NCBI GenBank assembly: GCA_018389105.1
Contig: JACATO010000320.1
Span: 558,001-622,000 of the forward strand
Direction of reading: 5' to 3'
Length of the DNA stretch: 64,000 nucleotides
DNA from: Nautilus pompilius
Taxonomy: Eukaryota > Mollusca > Cephalopoda > Nautilida > Nautilidae
The position numbers and the translations under genes were made by a program. Shown here one piece after another: positions 1 to 15,164 of this stretch; the stretch's first letter is position 1, and each line of letters opens with the position of its first letter. A model generated the notes under the pieces. The model was not told where the DNA came from and did no database searches. It saw only the letters and a list, made by a program, of their open reading frames with translations.

Positions 1-150
1 CAGGTCTAATGTAGGTTAGCTCTAAGAATTGTAGCTATTCACCATATCCTACATGATTGCAGATCTTTGTTAATCTCCACACATGAACAACATATTCAAG
101 ATGGGGACTAACTAAGGACTTACTAAACAGAAGAGTGGAAAACCAATCAA
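1..150 (-). mobile_element. LINE reverse-transcriptase C-terminal relic
   Basis: Minus-strand translation near 65-130 reads LFSKSLVSPHLEYVVHVWR, the conserved thumb-region block LYKxLVRPHLEYxVxxW of jockey/CR1/L2-type LINEs. The rest of the element runs off the left edge or is decayed. It is a short, old fragment downstream of the last visible coiled-coil exon. Confidence 0.65.
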
Positions 151-392
151 TGCAGAAAAGCTTCAGACTTCTTAGTGATTTTGCTTAAAAAATATACATC
201 CATATAAATGCAGAAACAATATTCATGTTTGCATTGTTATTAAAACCTCAATATTAAGAAAAGTTTAATTTGGGGTTAATTATTGACAGAAAGAAATACC
301 ATGACTCAGCAGATAAACTTACAAGTTGAAAAAAATTTAGTTCAGCACTAGAAGTTCATAAAGTTATTTAAAAAGAATCTGCTTCCACTCAC

Positions 393-3300
393 GCTCCTTC
401 AACTTGTTTTTGACTTGCTTCAAAATGACCACTCATGTTTTCTATTTCTTTATCTTTGTGCTTTATTATTTCCATCAAGTTGTGCAACTCTCCTCTCATG
501 TCCTGGAGGTCCTCGTCAGTATCTTCCAGTGATTCCTGATTATTAAAGAAAGGATAAGATATTCACTATTTGTTATCAGACTGTTTTCATAACTAGAATT
601 TCAAAAAGCCTCTCAATCCAGGATAATAGGCTCTTTAGTAAGCACTAGTTAATAGATATTTACAGCTATTAGCATTTTAATGGTAGACAGCATACCATGC
701 CTAATTTAATCTTTGGCCAATGCCAATACCTATCTAGCCTACCTTAACTTCAAGAAGCATGGTATCTTAAGAGTTAATACTTAATTACATCCGTTAACCC
801 CACTTATTATTTACACTTGTTAACAATGGTAACGGGACCATCAACAGCTGACTTGAACCTTGTTCGGTAAACCGAAAATGCAGGCCCCAACCCTAAGCCT
901 TTGATATATCGACATCTATCTGCTTTATGCTGCATGCTTTGCTGGATAGAACCAAAAGAAAAAAAATTTATTAATTGTCAAAAATATGTCTAGCAAAAAG
1001 TTTGCTATGAAAGAAGCTATAAAAAGTACCATTTTACATGTTTTTTTAAATGGCTAAGTCATAAGTTACTTTACTAAAATCAGCTTGTCACACCAGTTCA
1101 CTTTAGGTCATTGAATCTGTCCTGAGTCACTGTGCTGTGCTGAATGATTGTGAAGACAACTGTGGCTGCCATTGTATAAAAAATTCTAAGTGCTCTACAC
1201 ACTTTGTTGAACATTTCTTCTCCAGCACACAATCTTGTTAGAAGATGCAATGGACTAAGAGAATATGCTCCAAAATTGGTAGCATGCAGTCTTCAGATGG
1301 TGCATTCCTTCAATCAACTCAGATGAAGATATATCCTTCTTGTGCTCAGTTAGAAAATTACCATATGCTCTTCCAATATCTGCCTCAAGCAGATACCAGG
1401 CCCTTTATGTCAATTTTTGGCAGCCTCCTGGTTGTCTCTGGACTTCTTGAGTGTTCTTGGGCCCTGCGGTAACTGCCCTGGCCATTCCCCTCTCTTGGCA
1501 TTACTGATCATTAACATTCATAGCAGTTTATGCTTACTGGTATAAAATAAACATTTCTGCTGTATTAACATTTATAGTTGTTTATATACAAATCACAAAG
1601 ATGTCATTACTTATTAAACGAACATAGCTATTTAGTATTCAAAGGTTGACAGTTTTATTTCACTAAAAAAAAAACTATCAATATAATCAAAACTTGTAAT
1701 CACAGCAGTCATATCAATTGTGATCTGCGCTTACTTTATTCATTCTTGTTTAGCCTGTTTGATTTGCGTTTTAGTTTTACTATAACAAACAGTTAGATAC
1801 ACTGCCACGCCAGCTTTGCTTTGATGCCTGCAATAACTTCAAGTGCATTAATTAACTTGTTTCCTAGCAAACCAAACCAGATGGAATATCATTGAAACTG
1901 AGCCCAAAATTGGTTAGTTGATAAAACTTAAAATTTAAGAAACAGAAAAGGGAGGTAATCATACAAATAGTTAATATCTATTATAAAAAATTAAATTTTG
2001 AAAATGAAATTAATATTTGTTTTTACTTATTTTTAAAACAGGTAGGCTAGGCCTGTCTTTGTCTCATTTTTTTTTTTGCAAATATGTCAATTTTTAATAA
2101 ATCTGTAACAGCCTGAAATTTGTGTTATATTAATTCCCTTTATTTTCTTTTATTTGCCTTGCCAAAAAAAAGGTAAAAGCCAAGAAAGCAGAGCCACTCA
2201 GCACATTTAAGTATATACAGTTCATCCATTACCTTAACTTCAGACTGCATTAGATGAAGGTGATATTTTTTTGTATATTCATTTCTAAAAAATCATATTT
2301 TTAATTAAAATGAAATATTGAAACTTGAAGATTTCCAAGTATACTATTTTATATACAATACATTTTCAACTCAACTAAAATAACAAGAGTATTTTTTTTT
2401 TTAAAAATGCTTAAACTTTGCCATCTTTGGAGTATTATGGGAAAACATTGAGGTAAAAAGTCTACATAGGGATATATTTTGTATTCTCTAGACAGGTATG
2501 ATAAAATTCATTAATCTATGCAGTCGCTATGTATTCTTCTGTAGGTAATTGATAAAACATTACATGCATCCTCTAGCAGTAATTTACACAAACAAAAGGG
2601 GAATTTTTAACTGGCACATTTGCTTTATTTAACGTGATAAGACAAAAAAAGGGGAGATTAACAGATACATAGCTTGCAAAAGAAATGTACCGTGTTTCTG
2701 GAATGCTTTTTCATTTTTCCTTCTTCTACTTCCTACAATATATATATGGTTAAAATTAATCTTTTAGAACAAAAAATGTCAATTCTTGATGAATCACAGA
2801 AATGAACATTGCAAAGAAATCTAATTTTTTTTTATTTTTTAGCAAAATAAAATATTTTTGAATATTTTCTAAAAAATTTAATTTAAAGTTAATTATTATC
2901 AGTTTTATTCAGTAGTAAGTACTAACAGTTGCTAACAATGTCTTTACTTTAAACAAATTTTATAAATTACTATATGAGTAAATAAATGGAAAATATACAT
3001 TTCAAAAACATTAAATATAATATCAGACTGCAATGAAAGAAAAAAGATGGATATAATAATGGACTAAAAATGCATAGTCATCAGATTAAATATAATCAAG
3101 AACTAAATAAAAGCATAATGGTTCAGAGTTCTTTCTGCATGATGAGAATAAAATGTTATTAATCTGAAGCCACAGTCATTAGTTCTTTTGTACTCACAGA
3201 ACCAACCTAAGGCTATCACTTTAATGTGTGAAGGGAAAATGTGACATCTCATGTATATGTATATACTATCAACCTCAGAAGAAAATTACTTGGAAAAAAA

Positions 3301-6300
3301 TCCCAAAGAACAGGCTGGTACAAATTATTGAGAAGATTCACCTCATAGGCTAAGTACCATACAAAGCAGACCAATAAGAGGCCAAACTGTAGACACCATG
3401 GAAACCAAGCACATGTTCACCTGGTGTCCATTATTTCTTATTTAAGTAGATTCATTACTTTATCTTTATAATTATTGTTTAGCAGCCAAAATTATTTAGA
3501 CTACAAAGAATTTATTCACTACTTGCCTTTTTCAACGATTTCACATTTGCTGTTTGCATCTCTAGCTCCTTTTGCAGTTTCTCTAGCTCTGCATTCAAGT
3601 GATTCACTTCTGCTTTGTGAGCATCATTTTCAGTTCTGAGAAACAAAATGTGCTTTTAAAATTCTATAAACATGCACAAAGAAATTTCAGAATTCATAGA
3701 AACAGGGAAAATCAACAACAGACAAAATGAAAAAGTAATAAACAAAAGACTAAAGTAAGAGGCATTTGGTTTGTTCTGAATAAAAAATACAAACAGATTG
3801 TTCTTTACTGAATGTCTTTAAACTTTAAATTTTTATTTCTGATGTACACCATCATAAAAACTAAACTCTAAACTGTTTCATAGCACATCTCCGTGGTTAC
3901 AGAGGTTGCAAGATTAGGGATTGTGTGCTTAAATATGAGAAAACTAAAAACAGTTTTACCAAAAGTCATTCACAGTTAAGAAATTTTAAATAATTCTATA
4001 ACAATGCAAATTGCTTACATGTTCCTTAGCTTCTGTGGTGCTCTCTTCAGCTGTTCTAGTTCATCTTCCATTTTCTTCAGCATCTCCTCATTTCTCTTTT
4101 TAGTTCCTTCCATGAGTGACATCTGTCCTTTTATTAATGCTACATGCTTCTCAAGCCCTTCTTTCTCTTTCTTCAATTTCTTCAGCTCTAAATGTTAAAA
4201 AAACCAGAGTTTAACAATTTCTAATCCAGAATCTTTAATAAAAGACATTAAATAAAAATCTTCTTTGTGAAAACTTTTAACATACAAGTATAATTTCTAA
4301 AGTTATTACAAATTGAAAATATGCTAAAATAAAACAGTTTAATGCTTTATCAGCAACTAGACTTTAAAAAATTTTTTTATTGTTTCCCACAGATTAGATA
4401 GGAAATCAAATAAGTAAATACATAACCTGAAAACACATTAAAATGGAACAAATACTGGCTGAATGTGCTGCAGGTAAAGGTCATGAGACAACAGATGCAA
4501 GGAATGTTTTGTGTGGATCTGGAGTCAACATAAGGTGGAACCATGATCAACTAACATGTTACTTATTGCCATCTACTACTGAAAAGTAGACTGAAAGCAC
4601 AAAAGTGTGCCAATAATTAACCCTTAAACAATGGGCATTGTCATCTGACAAAGAACAGTGACCATCATCAAATGATAATTTAATTTTTCCTGCCTACGTT
4701 TAAATTCCAAACTAATTTATGGTAACAATAGAGGACTATGAAGGTCACTATCGTTGCCTGCAAAGCACAGAAAAATTTTCCAGTACTCAGTATCCAATTA
4801 ATTGTCAAGGATGAAGCACATCCCTTTTGCACATGGTGATGGAATTTTTTACCCTATACTGTCAGTTACGGGTCAAGGAAATATTCCCACAATACAATGC
4901 TACAAAAGTTGGCTTCCCTCCTTCTCTTCTGAAGTAAACACTGGCACCATCCTATATTTCTGATTTTTTAATTGTAAATATTACTGCATTTGTTATGTCT
5001 AAAATCTTCAGTATCAACTCTTAGCATGATTAGCTGACTTCTGCTAAGCTGAAAAATAATGTTGCCTTTTAAAGCATTGCATTGAAATGGTTTCCTTAAT
5101 TATCAGCAGATAGAAACTGATTTTGGACTCCATACACTCCTCTTTAAAGGTAGCAGGGAAGAAAAATGATACTACTTCACAGGAAACTAAATTATTGCAA
5201 GAAAGAAAAGGAATGTACAAATCAAGAAAAATAAATAAACTTTTGATAGTAAAACTAGTTGCAAATAATCTGCAATTTTTCTATTACATTGCACTGTATA
5301 AACACCTGTTCTCATACATATCAGCTTTAATTCTGCCTACACATCTACCAATTTTTTTCCTTTCACATTATAACCAGAATGTTGTTATTGAAGATGTTCT
5401 TTTATTTCTTATTTTTTGTAGGTGATAATTTATAAACAATCTAAAGGATACAACTAAGAGATATTTAATTAAAGAAACACACATTATTATTTTTTACAAA
5501 TAACTAAACTGTAATAAAGGTTATATTTACAATTAAACAAACAGATCTTTTTTCTCAAATGGATAAAAACACATTTTACATTTAGATTTACTAAACATTT
5601 GACCTTGCAAAGTTGCCATGAAAACCAGATACCATCTTAGACTAAACAAGAAATGTTAAAATTACAGTGAACTAATTACATACGAAATAACTGTTTTGTT
5701 ATATTATCTTCTATAAATTAAGAATTTCAAAATAATTTGTACAAATACTTCAGAAGTTTGAATTTTCCAAAATGAAATCGAAAATCTCTTGGAAAGCTAA
5801 AAAACCTAATTTGAGACCAGATGTAACTGGTGTGCACACACCCACGCACGCACACACACACACGCACACATGCAAAGGACATTAAGTTACAAGAATTATA
5901 AAATACACAATTAAAAAACTATTTAAGGGAAATTTGACTTAAAGAATTAAAGAACATAATAAAACGATTTAGAATTTAAAAATAATCATTAGATCTGTAG
6001 CTAAACAATAAAATATATAAGACTTACGGTATTGATTCAAAATTCATAAATCTGTGCTAAATAACAAAGTGATTTCTACAACATTTACTCACCTTTGTCT
6101 GAAGCAGAATTATCAGTATGACCATAGTCAATAATGAATTTCTGATGTCTCTGCTTAAGGTGGTTGTGCTCTTCCTTCAGACTACTGTACTCCTCTTGAA
6201 GCAATTGGTATTCTCTCTTCATCCTATGAGTAACCAGGTTTTACTTGGATATTTAGGAAACAGTTTTCTACATTTACTAAAGAGAAATGGCAAATTACTT

Positions 6301-9300
6301 CCTGCATTTATGTATTTTTTCCAGAAAATTCAAAATGGCTGCTTAATTATCAAAAAGTGCATAGAAAGTTGCTGACAAATTATACACATGGATTTTAAAA
6401 GGTAACATTACAGACATTTATCAAAGACCTTTATAATTAACACAATGAAGTGTAGGACATTGGTGGCATGGTACCAAATTTTTTTAGCTGCATCTATACC
6501 TGCGTATAAGACTGGGGCTAAGACTTACTGCTTTTTATAGTGGAAACCACATAGCAGTTTATAAGAACTTTGAAAAGGTATATTTATATTTTTTAAATAT
6601 ATCAACAGCACACGAACACTTAAATGTCTAAAAGGAATCAAACCTAACATACCCATCATATTTTTCTTTAGGCAAGAGGTCAAAGGTACTTTCCCTAGCC
6701 TTCAACTCTGCGTTCTCCTAAATTAATACAATAGAATTTTAAAATTAAATAATCAAAAATTTATTATAATTATTGGTATTTACTTAGGATAATCTGAATA
6801 ACCAAATATTATCTTTGAACTAGCCCTGTTAAGCAACAAATTACATGAGGGACAAGCAATACTACACAAATTAATCTAAAAACAAGCAGAATTATTCTGA
6901 AACACTGACCAATCAATTAAATGCTAAATAATGAATAGCTTTTGGTTCAATAAATTAACAACTTGAGCAGAAAAGTCACTTCTATAAACATTTCTAGAAA
7001 TATTGATATTAATTTCAAAATACAAAAAAATTATTATTCCATATTTGTGAATACTCTGGACTGAATTACTTAAAGATGTTAATGTAGAATTTTATTAGTT
7101 TTATTTGAGCAAAGGGAACTTATCGTAAAATACTTTGCAAATGGGGTTATTTTCTTTTATTATTTGTGGTGGTGGTGTGGACTGCCACTCACTAAACTTG
7201 CACACATACCTGCTGGATAAGAGCAACTTTCTCAGACAAAAAATCATTGGATTCTTTCAGCTGCCTGTTACAGTTCTGCAGTTTATCCAACTCATTCCAT
7301 ATGTCAGCTGGACTACGGTTCTTGTAGACCAACTCGCTGTTCACCTACACAAAACAAATAAAATAGCACAGTTTGAGAATATTAGTTTTAGTGTTGAGGA
7401 CCTTCTTCCTCTGTTATACATACAGTTGGGCTTTACAATGCTTAACATTCTCATGTGCAGCATCAGCATCATCATTGCAGTCAAAGTAACCTTAGTGATC
7501 AATGGTGTGTAAAGGTCACTGTCTAGAAACACCACTGTTAACAACTCTTTAATACTGCCATGTTTGATCATCCACCTATAAATGCTAGTCTTCGTTGAGT
7601 GATCCATGTAAAAAGACCAGTAAAAGCCTCACTCGGTTAATTATTATGTCCCTTATAATGATCATGCCTCATAATCAAAGGTGGCTGTTCACAAATTACA
7701 TATGAACACATGGGTGTGAGAGTTTGTTTATAATGTAATAGCTGCTACATCTTTTATAACCTCTGTATAAAGACCACCTGTCTAAACTACTAGTTGTGAT
7801 GAGCACATGTTTGAAAGGACCACTCTATAAATTTTGGACAACTGCTTTACATCTCTTCATAGAGTGAAACCTTTGTATAAGAATTACATGCTCATAAATG
7901 GTAGTCATAATATGTGTTCTTGAAATACCACTTACCTGTGTATAATGACCACCTGTCTCTCTCTAACAGTTTTATGTTACTATTAAAGTACACTGTTTAA
8001 CTTGGTGTTCTTATGTGATTAAGTGCAAGATTTTTGTTGCATCTAACAGTTAAATCTTCTTCTCCACAAATCATACCTCCAAAATTTCTCAAAAATAAGA
8101 TCGATTAATTAACATGTAATGCCAGCATTTCTCTTTTATTAATTATTTTATCTATTATAACTTTTCTTTCTTTTTTGATTTGGCATTTGAATTTTGATGA
8201 TCAAGTTTAAATCATGCAGCAACCAGTAACTCACTCAGAAGTGTCTGCTTACCAGTTTAGTTACAAAATTCTAACAAACTCACCAATAAATCTTCTTTCT
8301 GTTTTATCAGGTTAGTCTTTAAATGTTCTAAATCAGCAACTTTGTTTCTTGAAAAAAAAAAAATTAATAGGTAAATACATAAAGGTGGTGTTTATCTTTG
8401 GAGATTTACAGTTCAGAGAAACAACAAAACAGTCTCTTCAAACTTGGTTGATATCCATCACAATAAACATGATAACAGTGTCACAGTCTTTTTTGTGTTT
8501 GTGTGTGAAAATAGGCAGTAATGGATTCTTTTTCAATTTGGATATGTTCTTTTTTCTTTAGTCATACTGTGATTGCCAAAATTATCAGATTAATTTGTGT
8601 TTTTAAACAAATATTGGGTGTCCACCATTTTCAAAGCAAATCCTTTATCTTTGTAGTGATGCAACTACAGAGTAATAAAGCAGTAAATGCACGATTTGCC
8701 ACAATGTTCTGACTCAATAATATTATTTTCTAAAAAAAAATACATAAATAATAAATCAGAAACAAAATAAATGCTTAAACATTGCATTATTTGTAGCATG
8801 TGTATGTTTACACAAAAATATTGTTACAGTTGTGAAAAGGGAGATGCTTCAAAAGCCATCTTGAAGTAAATAAACAAGACTTTTACTTTAACATGAAGTT
8901 TTCACTCCTCAGCTGGTCATTCTTCTGCTGGAGATGTGTTATGTCCTGGACATTAAACATGTGGGCCTCTGACTGACAAAAAAGCAAACAGACAGATAGC
9001 CATCAGAGCAGTTAGGACACCTAAATAAGATGACAAAAAATCTCATAAAATAACTGTTTTCTCATTCGGATTTTCCAGCAAGCTCTAAGTTAAAAAAAAA
9101 AATAAATAATAATGAGAGGAAACACATTCAAGATCAAAATTGTTACTAAACACTTTTGTCTTCCATCAGAGTAAACAATATATTTACCAGACACCAAAAA
9201 CACATCTAAGCGCTATTAAAAAAAACTGCAGATTTTATCTTTCTGGAAATGCAAAAGAAACCTTTTTAAACATGATTACATAATTATTCTTAACATGTTA

Positions 9301-12300
9301 AGAATTGAACGGAGGACCAAAATGATGCGTTATTTTATGCTTACAGCTTTGTCATTTTATTCACAGTACTTTTCAAAGAATTTGGAAAGTAAAAGAAAAA
9401 TCCCTATTTTTTATGAAAATGATTGAATACAAAATACTCAAATGTTTTTAAGGGAAATGTTTCTCTATGTATTGGAAAATTTTTTAGAATTGTTTGAAAT
9501 CAAACTGCCTGATGGTGTACAGCTCCAGCTGATTTTTCAACAGCTACTATAGGCAAGGTTATGTAGAAAAGATCCTTCAGATACCACAAAATATTAATAA
9601 ACTGTACACCAATTCTTCTGAACCTGTCTGCTATCACCTACAGTCAGGCATTTCCAAGGTATCTGTCTGTGTCATGGGTTTGTCATTTAGAAGATTTTTA
9701 GGTGGTGTTCATAAAGGACAGGGCCAGGTTTCAGTAAACAATCAAACTAATTGGTAATTGGAAACTAAACTTCACTTCAAAAAAAATGGTTGATAAGTAA
9801 CGGTGATTTTAACTTCTGGTATTTAGTACAAGTAAACAAACTGATCTCCCCAACCAGCTGACAGGCATCAGATTTTACTTGGAGTCTAGAAACTCTTAAA
9901 TGAAAAAAAAAAAAAAAAAACACTTAAAAATAGTATATAAATGTTAGAAATTTAAATTACTGGATTAATCCAATAAAAGCTGCTGAAATATCTCTTATAA
10001 TGAAAATAAAAACTAAAATAAAATTTCATATTTAAATTAGCAATATATTAATAAAGTACTGCTTGAGACAGCTTTATACCACTTTTATTTGTCTATTGCT
10101 GGTTTAATATTTCTGTTCAGAATGAAATTATTCTAGTTTGATTCTTCTGCTAACATCTCTAGATTTCCATATCAAGTGCAGTTATTGAGTGAAAACCTAA
10201 TTTAATGTTGTTTTCATAATGTTCAAGTAAAGGAAGTGATTAGTAATTCTCTTATGCATTTTTATGAAACCAACCAACCACATCTGTTTGATTTCAAATA
10301 TGTAATATAAAATTCAGTGTAGATCATCATCTCTGGTTTGCCAAAATGACTTCGCAAAAAGCTTTTCAAACTCAACTGGTGTAAATATGAGAACATGAAA
10401 ACCATTGTCCATGCTGTCTGATTTAATATTGATGATTCACAACCTGAAATAAGGTAAGTAGTCCAGAAAATATCTAGATTTACTACATCAAATTCTTAAC
10501 AAATTTGCAACACTAGAGTCATTAGTTACCAACTGTATACATATCAGCCAACTACAGTAAAGGTACAGAAATCTATTATGATTTGGACAGGTGTCAACTG
10601 CAAATTATTAATCAAAATTCACTTTATAAAAAAGCAGAAGTCACCAGCCTTGAGAGCAGACTGTTTTAAAAGTAAACCTTTTATCAGCAAAATACAATAC
10701 CCATCTAAAAACAACAATAATAATCACAATCTGCTCAATGAAATAAACACCCGCTGAATTTATTTAAATTACTTTAAAATATAAAACAAAATAAAATTGT
10801 TTTTCATTCAAACTATAACATTACTTTACATTCTAAAAATTAAAATAATACTGAAGATACACTAAAATGGTCATCTTGACATAATATTTTGTACCTTGAA
10901 GCAGTTTTTGAACAAGAAAATACACACATTATATTTCCTGTATAGTTGAATCTTTACAATTTTATAATGCTCAATATCTTACATTTTTAGCCAAAACTTC
11001 TTTTTCCGTCTCTAACAACTGAATCATTTGCTCATTTTCAGCCTTTTCCTGAAGAAGACGTCGATTTTCTTCTTTTAACCTTAAAATAGAAATAGCAGTT
11101 AGTTAAACCTCTAAATAAACATTTTTAGAAAAAAGTAGATAAACTCAATATCAGTAATTAAACACACACACACACATGATTGCAGAGGTATAAAAAACTA
11201 TATGTATCAAAACTCCCATTCAAGCAAGACATGCTGGCAGTAGACAAATCATTGTTGATGTTCACTGTTAGATCTCATGCCTATATTTTCCAATGCAATC
11301 TTGAAGCAGTATGAAAAAAGCAATTGACAAGACACACACTAAGTACATGTCATATGGTTAACTAACAGGGAAACATGAATATTCCAAAATCCAATATCCA
11401 ACTGGGCAGAAAACTTGGTGGTGCCATAAATTAAAGTCCTGATCAAGAGCTACATCAAATAAATATCATTGCACTCAAAAAGTCCCCCTCATAACTATAT
11501 AATAATGGTAACAGGAAAAAGATCCCTGGGATGTAGGTCCATTACTTAGTTCAGTTACTAATAATGAGGTGATGAAAATGCCCAAACTAACCTCTTACTT
11601 TCCATAAACAACACTGTACCAATAACTTTCTGTTCTTACCATTCATGTTTGTTCATGTTTTGGTAAAACACAGCTAACAAAAAAAATTTCAAAATACACT
11701 GATAAAGACAATATGGGAACATTGTTATATAAGTTGTACAAATTTATTGAGATCACGACATTAGAACACAATTCAAAATTTGCCATAAAGTTTGACAAAC
11801 AAGAGTTTATTTTACACAATATCTGGACATCGTTGGGTAATTTAGTAACATCATATTGACAACGAATAGTCACTACCAACATACTCTAAAGTCACCTGAC
11901 CTTTAGTAGCATGTGTGGACACATCTGGCATGCACTATATCATTGCACCTGCATCTCAAACTGTTCATTAGATGTCTGACAGTCTCATAGCAGTGCTTAA
12001 AAGTTCAGATAAGTCATGTTCTATAAAGTTGAAGTCAGGGGAACAATTTTGGATACTACTATTTTTTCAAATAGACTTTGCATTGTCCATAAAAATAAAC
12101 TGATTACCATGACTCCATATAAATGGCATAATAACAGCTCCAATGACCCTTTTCAGGCAGTGCTGACATGTGCCAGTTCCATGAGAGTCAGTCACTTTTT
12201 TGGTCACGTGACAACACCCCAAGATGCCATTCACAAAATGGTCTCTAACATTTTAGTCAGGATTACATTTGTTTACTTCCTGCCAAACACAAATGACCAT

Positions 12301-15121
12301 TAGCTAAGTGAAGGTTGAATTTACTTTCATCAGAGCATATAATCTGACTCTAGTCTGCCAAAGTTCAACAAAATGCATTCTAGCCCACTTCTATCTCACT
12401 CTTTAGTGTGCTGGTGTTAGTGTATGAAATACTGGATATTCAATGAATAGATTAATATAGTATACCAGATTTTGTATAATCTCATTGGAGATGTGGGTCC
12501 CAGGGACCTGCAACATTTTTTTATGGATAGAAAGTGCTAAGATAGTACAGTTATTTCAAGTCAGATAGTTAACACTGCTGAGGAGTCTCCTTCCAGGTAT
12601 TTAATGAATTAAACCAATTTCTGTACCCCTGCTAAAGTCAGCTGATAACACTGTGTATTACCAAGTAGCCACATCTGTCAGTCCACTTCTAGTCAGCAGC
12701 CTAGCCATGGTTAGGTATTGCTGCACATTCATAAGTTGTCGTCAAGGCACCATACTCTTAATGTTCAGTAACTTAATTATGTGAACATCTTTAAGTTTTT
12801 ACCCAATTTCACTATTGTTATGCAAATTTGGTAGTAGTGTGACTTTTGTAGGTATACCTCACCTAGAGACAAAAATCCACATCTACAATGGTCAGAGTGA
12901 TTGTAAATAATCATGCAAAATGTCTAAAAAATATGCTTATATCATTTTTTTTCTCCAAAGTATAACTTAAAAAAATTACTTACTGGCTGGCCAGAAGTTA
13001 ATCCTGGCTAATTCTAATTCTGGTTAAATGATTAGCAAGCTCTTTGTTTTAAAATAAACAGTATCTTTTAAAAAATTATGGTCAACAAACTACAAGTTTA
13101 TGGTAAAAAATACAAAGAAACCATATTTAAAAATTATGATAGGTATAGTGTTTACAATAATGAAGCCTTGTATTTTAAAAATTTATCTTTGAAACTTTGA
13201 GAAAAAGGATAATGCAAAAGATGTATTTTAAGAAAAAAATATCTTAAGATCCTTCACCAATAAGTTAAGAATTAAAACCAAAGTCACAGAATTACATTAA
13301 TTACCTGTCTGCATCTTCATGCTCATTTAACAACTGTCTTGACTGGTCTTTGCAACTCTGACATTCTTCCTTCAGCCGAATGCACTTCAGATAAGTAACA
13401 AGCAAACAAATTATATAATGATTTTCTTCTTCATTACATTCTATTAATCAGACAAAAAAAAGCCTTTAAAAATTAAAAATTTGAAAAAATCACAAAAAAC
13501 TGAGCAGTGTGACTGTCAAGTAGTTAGGCAACAGGAATGCTAAGATTGAAAGCCTGGGTTTGCTTTTCATTGGAGCAGCTTCCTGACATAGTTACTTCTC
13601 GATCTTCCTCCATAGATGGAAATATGGGGTTTCTCCAGGCACTCGTTTTCTCCCACTTGAAAAAGTGAAGGGATTTAGTAAGGATTTCCCTGTCAAGTTC
13701 CAGGCTCAACATGACAGAGCACTACAGTCCCTCATCAAGATTTTCTACATAGTATGCCAACATCAACAATAACAAAAAATTGCACCTGGTTTATTTAATT
13801 AATAGATTCTTGACAGATCTTGATGGAGAGAGATAGATATATGTTCATCAGGTAATATAAAAACCACATATCATCATCATAAATCAACTAATCATTTGCA
13901 AGGTCTGATAGTAGAAAAATGAAAAGATTTCTTTAAGTAGCAAAGTTGTAGTTGAGTGAACTAAATTATCTGTGATAGGCTAAAAAAAAACATTAACAAC
14001 CAGTTCAACTACAATGTTTTCTCAAAACTAAAAACTATCTACAGCAAAACTACTGAGCAATAGTGTTCGATGCTTACTGTTCTTTCTAAGTCATGAAGCC
14101 TGTCAGTCAATGTCTGTATCTCTCCTTCCTTTCTGCTAACAGCTGCTGACAGATGCTCACATGTCATTTTCCATGTTGACAGCTCATCCTGCTGAAGCGA
14201 TATAGCATCCTTCATGTTCTCGTTGACTTGCTTCAATTTCTAAAAAAATCCATTATTTTCTAAGTGAAGATTTTAGTTTAAACAAATTTAGTGCTAAATA
14301 TTTTCCTCAACAAAGACAAAACTGAATCAGTTGTAAGCTATGTCAATGCTGATTATATCTACTAGGCAGATCACTTCCTTGAAAAGAGAGAAAAAATAAC
14401 ACAGACTAGTTTTATTTTTTGGAATGATTTAGTTAAGCATGCAAGATGATTGGTTAGTGTAACTGAAATGCAGCCATAGTTTACTTCTTGGTTAGTGACA
14501 ATGTTTCTCTTGATTTTATGTACCTACTTGCTTGTGTGGGTTTCTGCTGATTTCCTCCATATCTAATTAGAAGTGATCTCATAGGGTTCTGCTACATTAT
14601 GGCAGGATTCAGCCATGCTATAGAGAGCTCAAATAATATCAGCTGAAAATACAATCGCCATAATAGTATCCAGGCTGGCTTAATTAAAACATACCTAGTA
14701 TAATCTCCAAAAGAATACCAGATGTTCTCTGTATGGTCCAAAAATACCCTTGGTTGGTTATGACGAGAAAGAGTAGGAGTACATAAGATCGGTTGAATAT
14801 CGAATCATTTTGGTGAAAATCAATTAGTTACTTATCTGGTTATTTAAGAGATAATTCCTATTTCACACTTACAATTAAAAGCGCAAGCTAAAAAAGAAGT
14901 GTTTTTATTATTTCATCCAGACTTTTAAAAAATACCACAGTAAAAAATATGCAACAATTCAATTAAAAAAACAAACAAACAAAGAAAAAAAACCTTGTGT
15001 AATGAATAATGAAATAAAAAAGTAAAACACAGAAAGAGAGAAAATATGCAAAATAAAGGAGCAAAAGAATATCTAAGCACAATTAAAGACTTTGCCCAGC
15101 AGTCCATTGGGAATTATTTCC

Positions 15122-15164
<43 letters not shown>

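Noticed and set aside
7135-7512. 125-codon plus-strand open frame
   Set aside because: It is largely antisense to the coiled-coil exon 7344-7210, which has consistent splice sites and phase.
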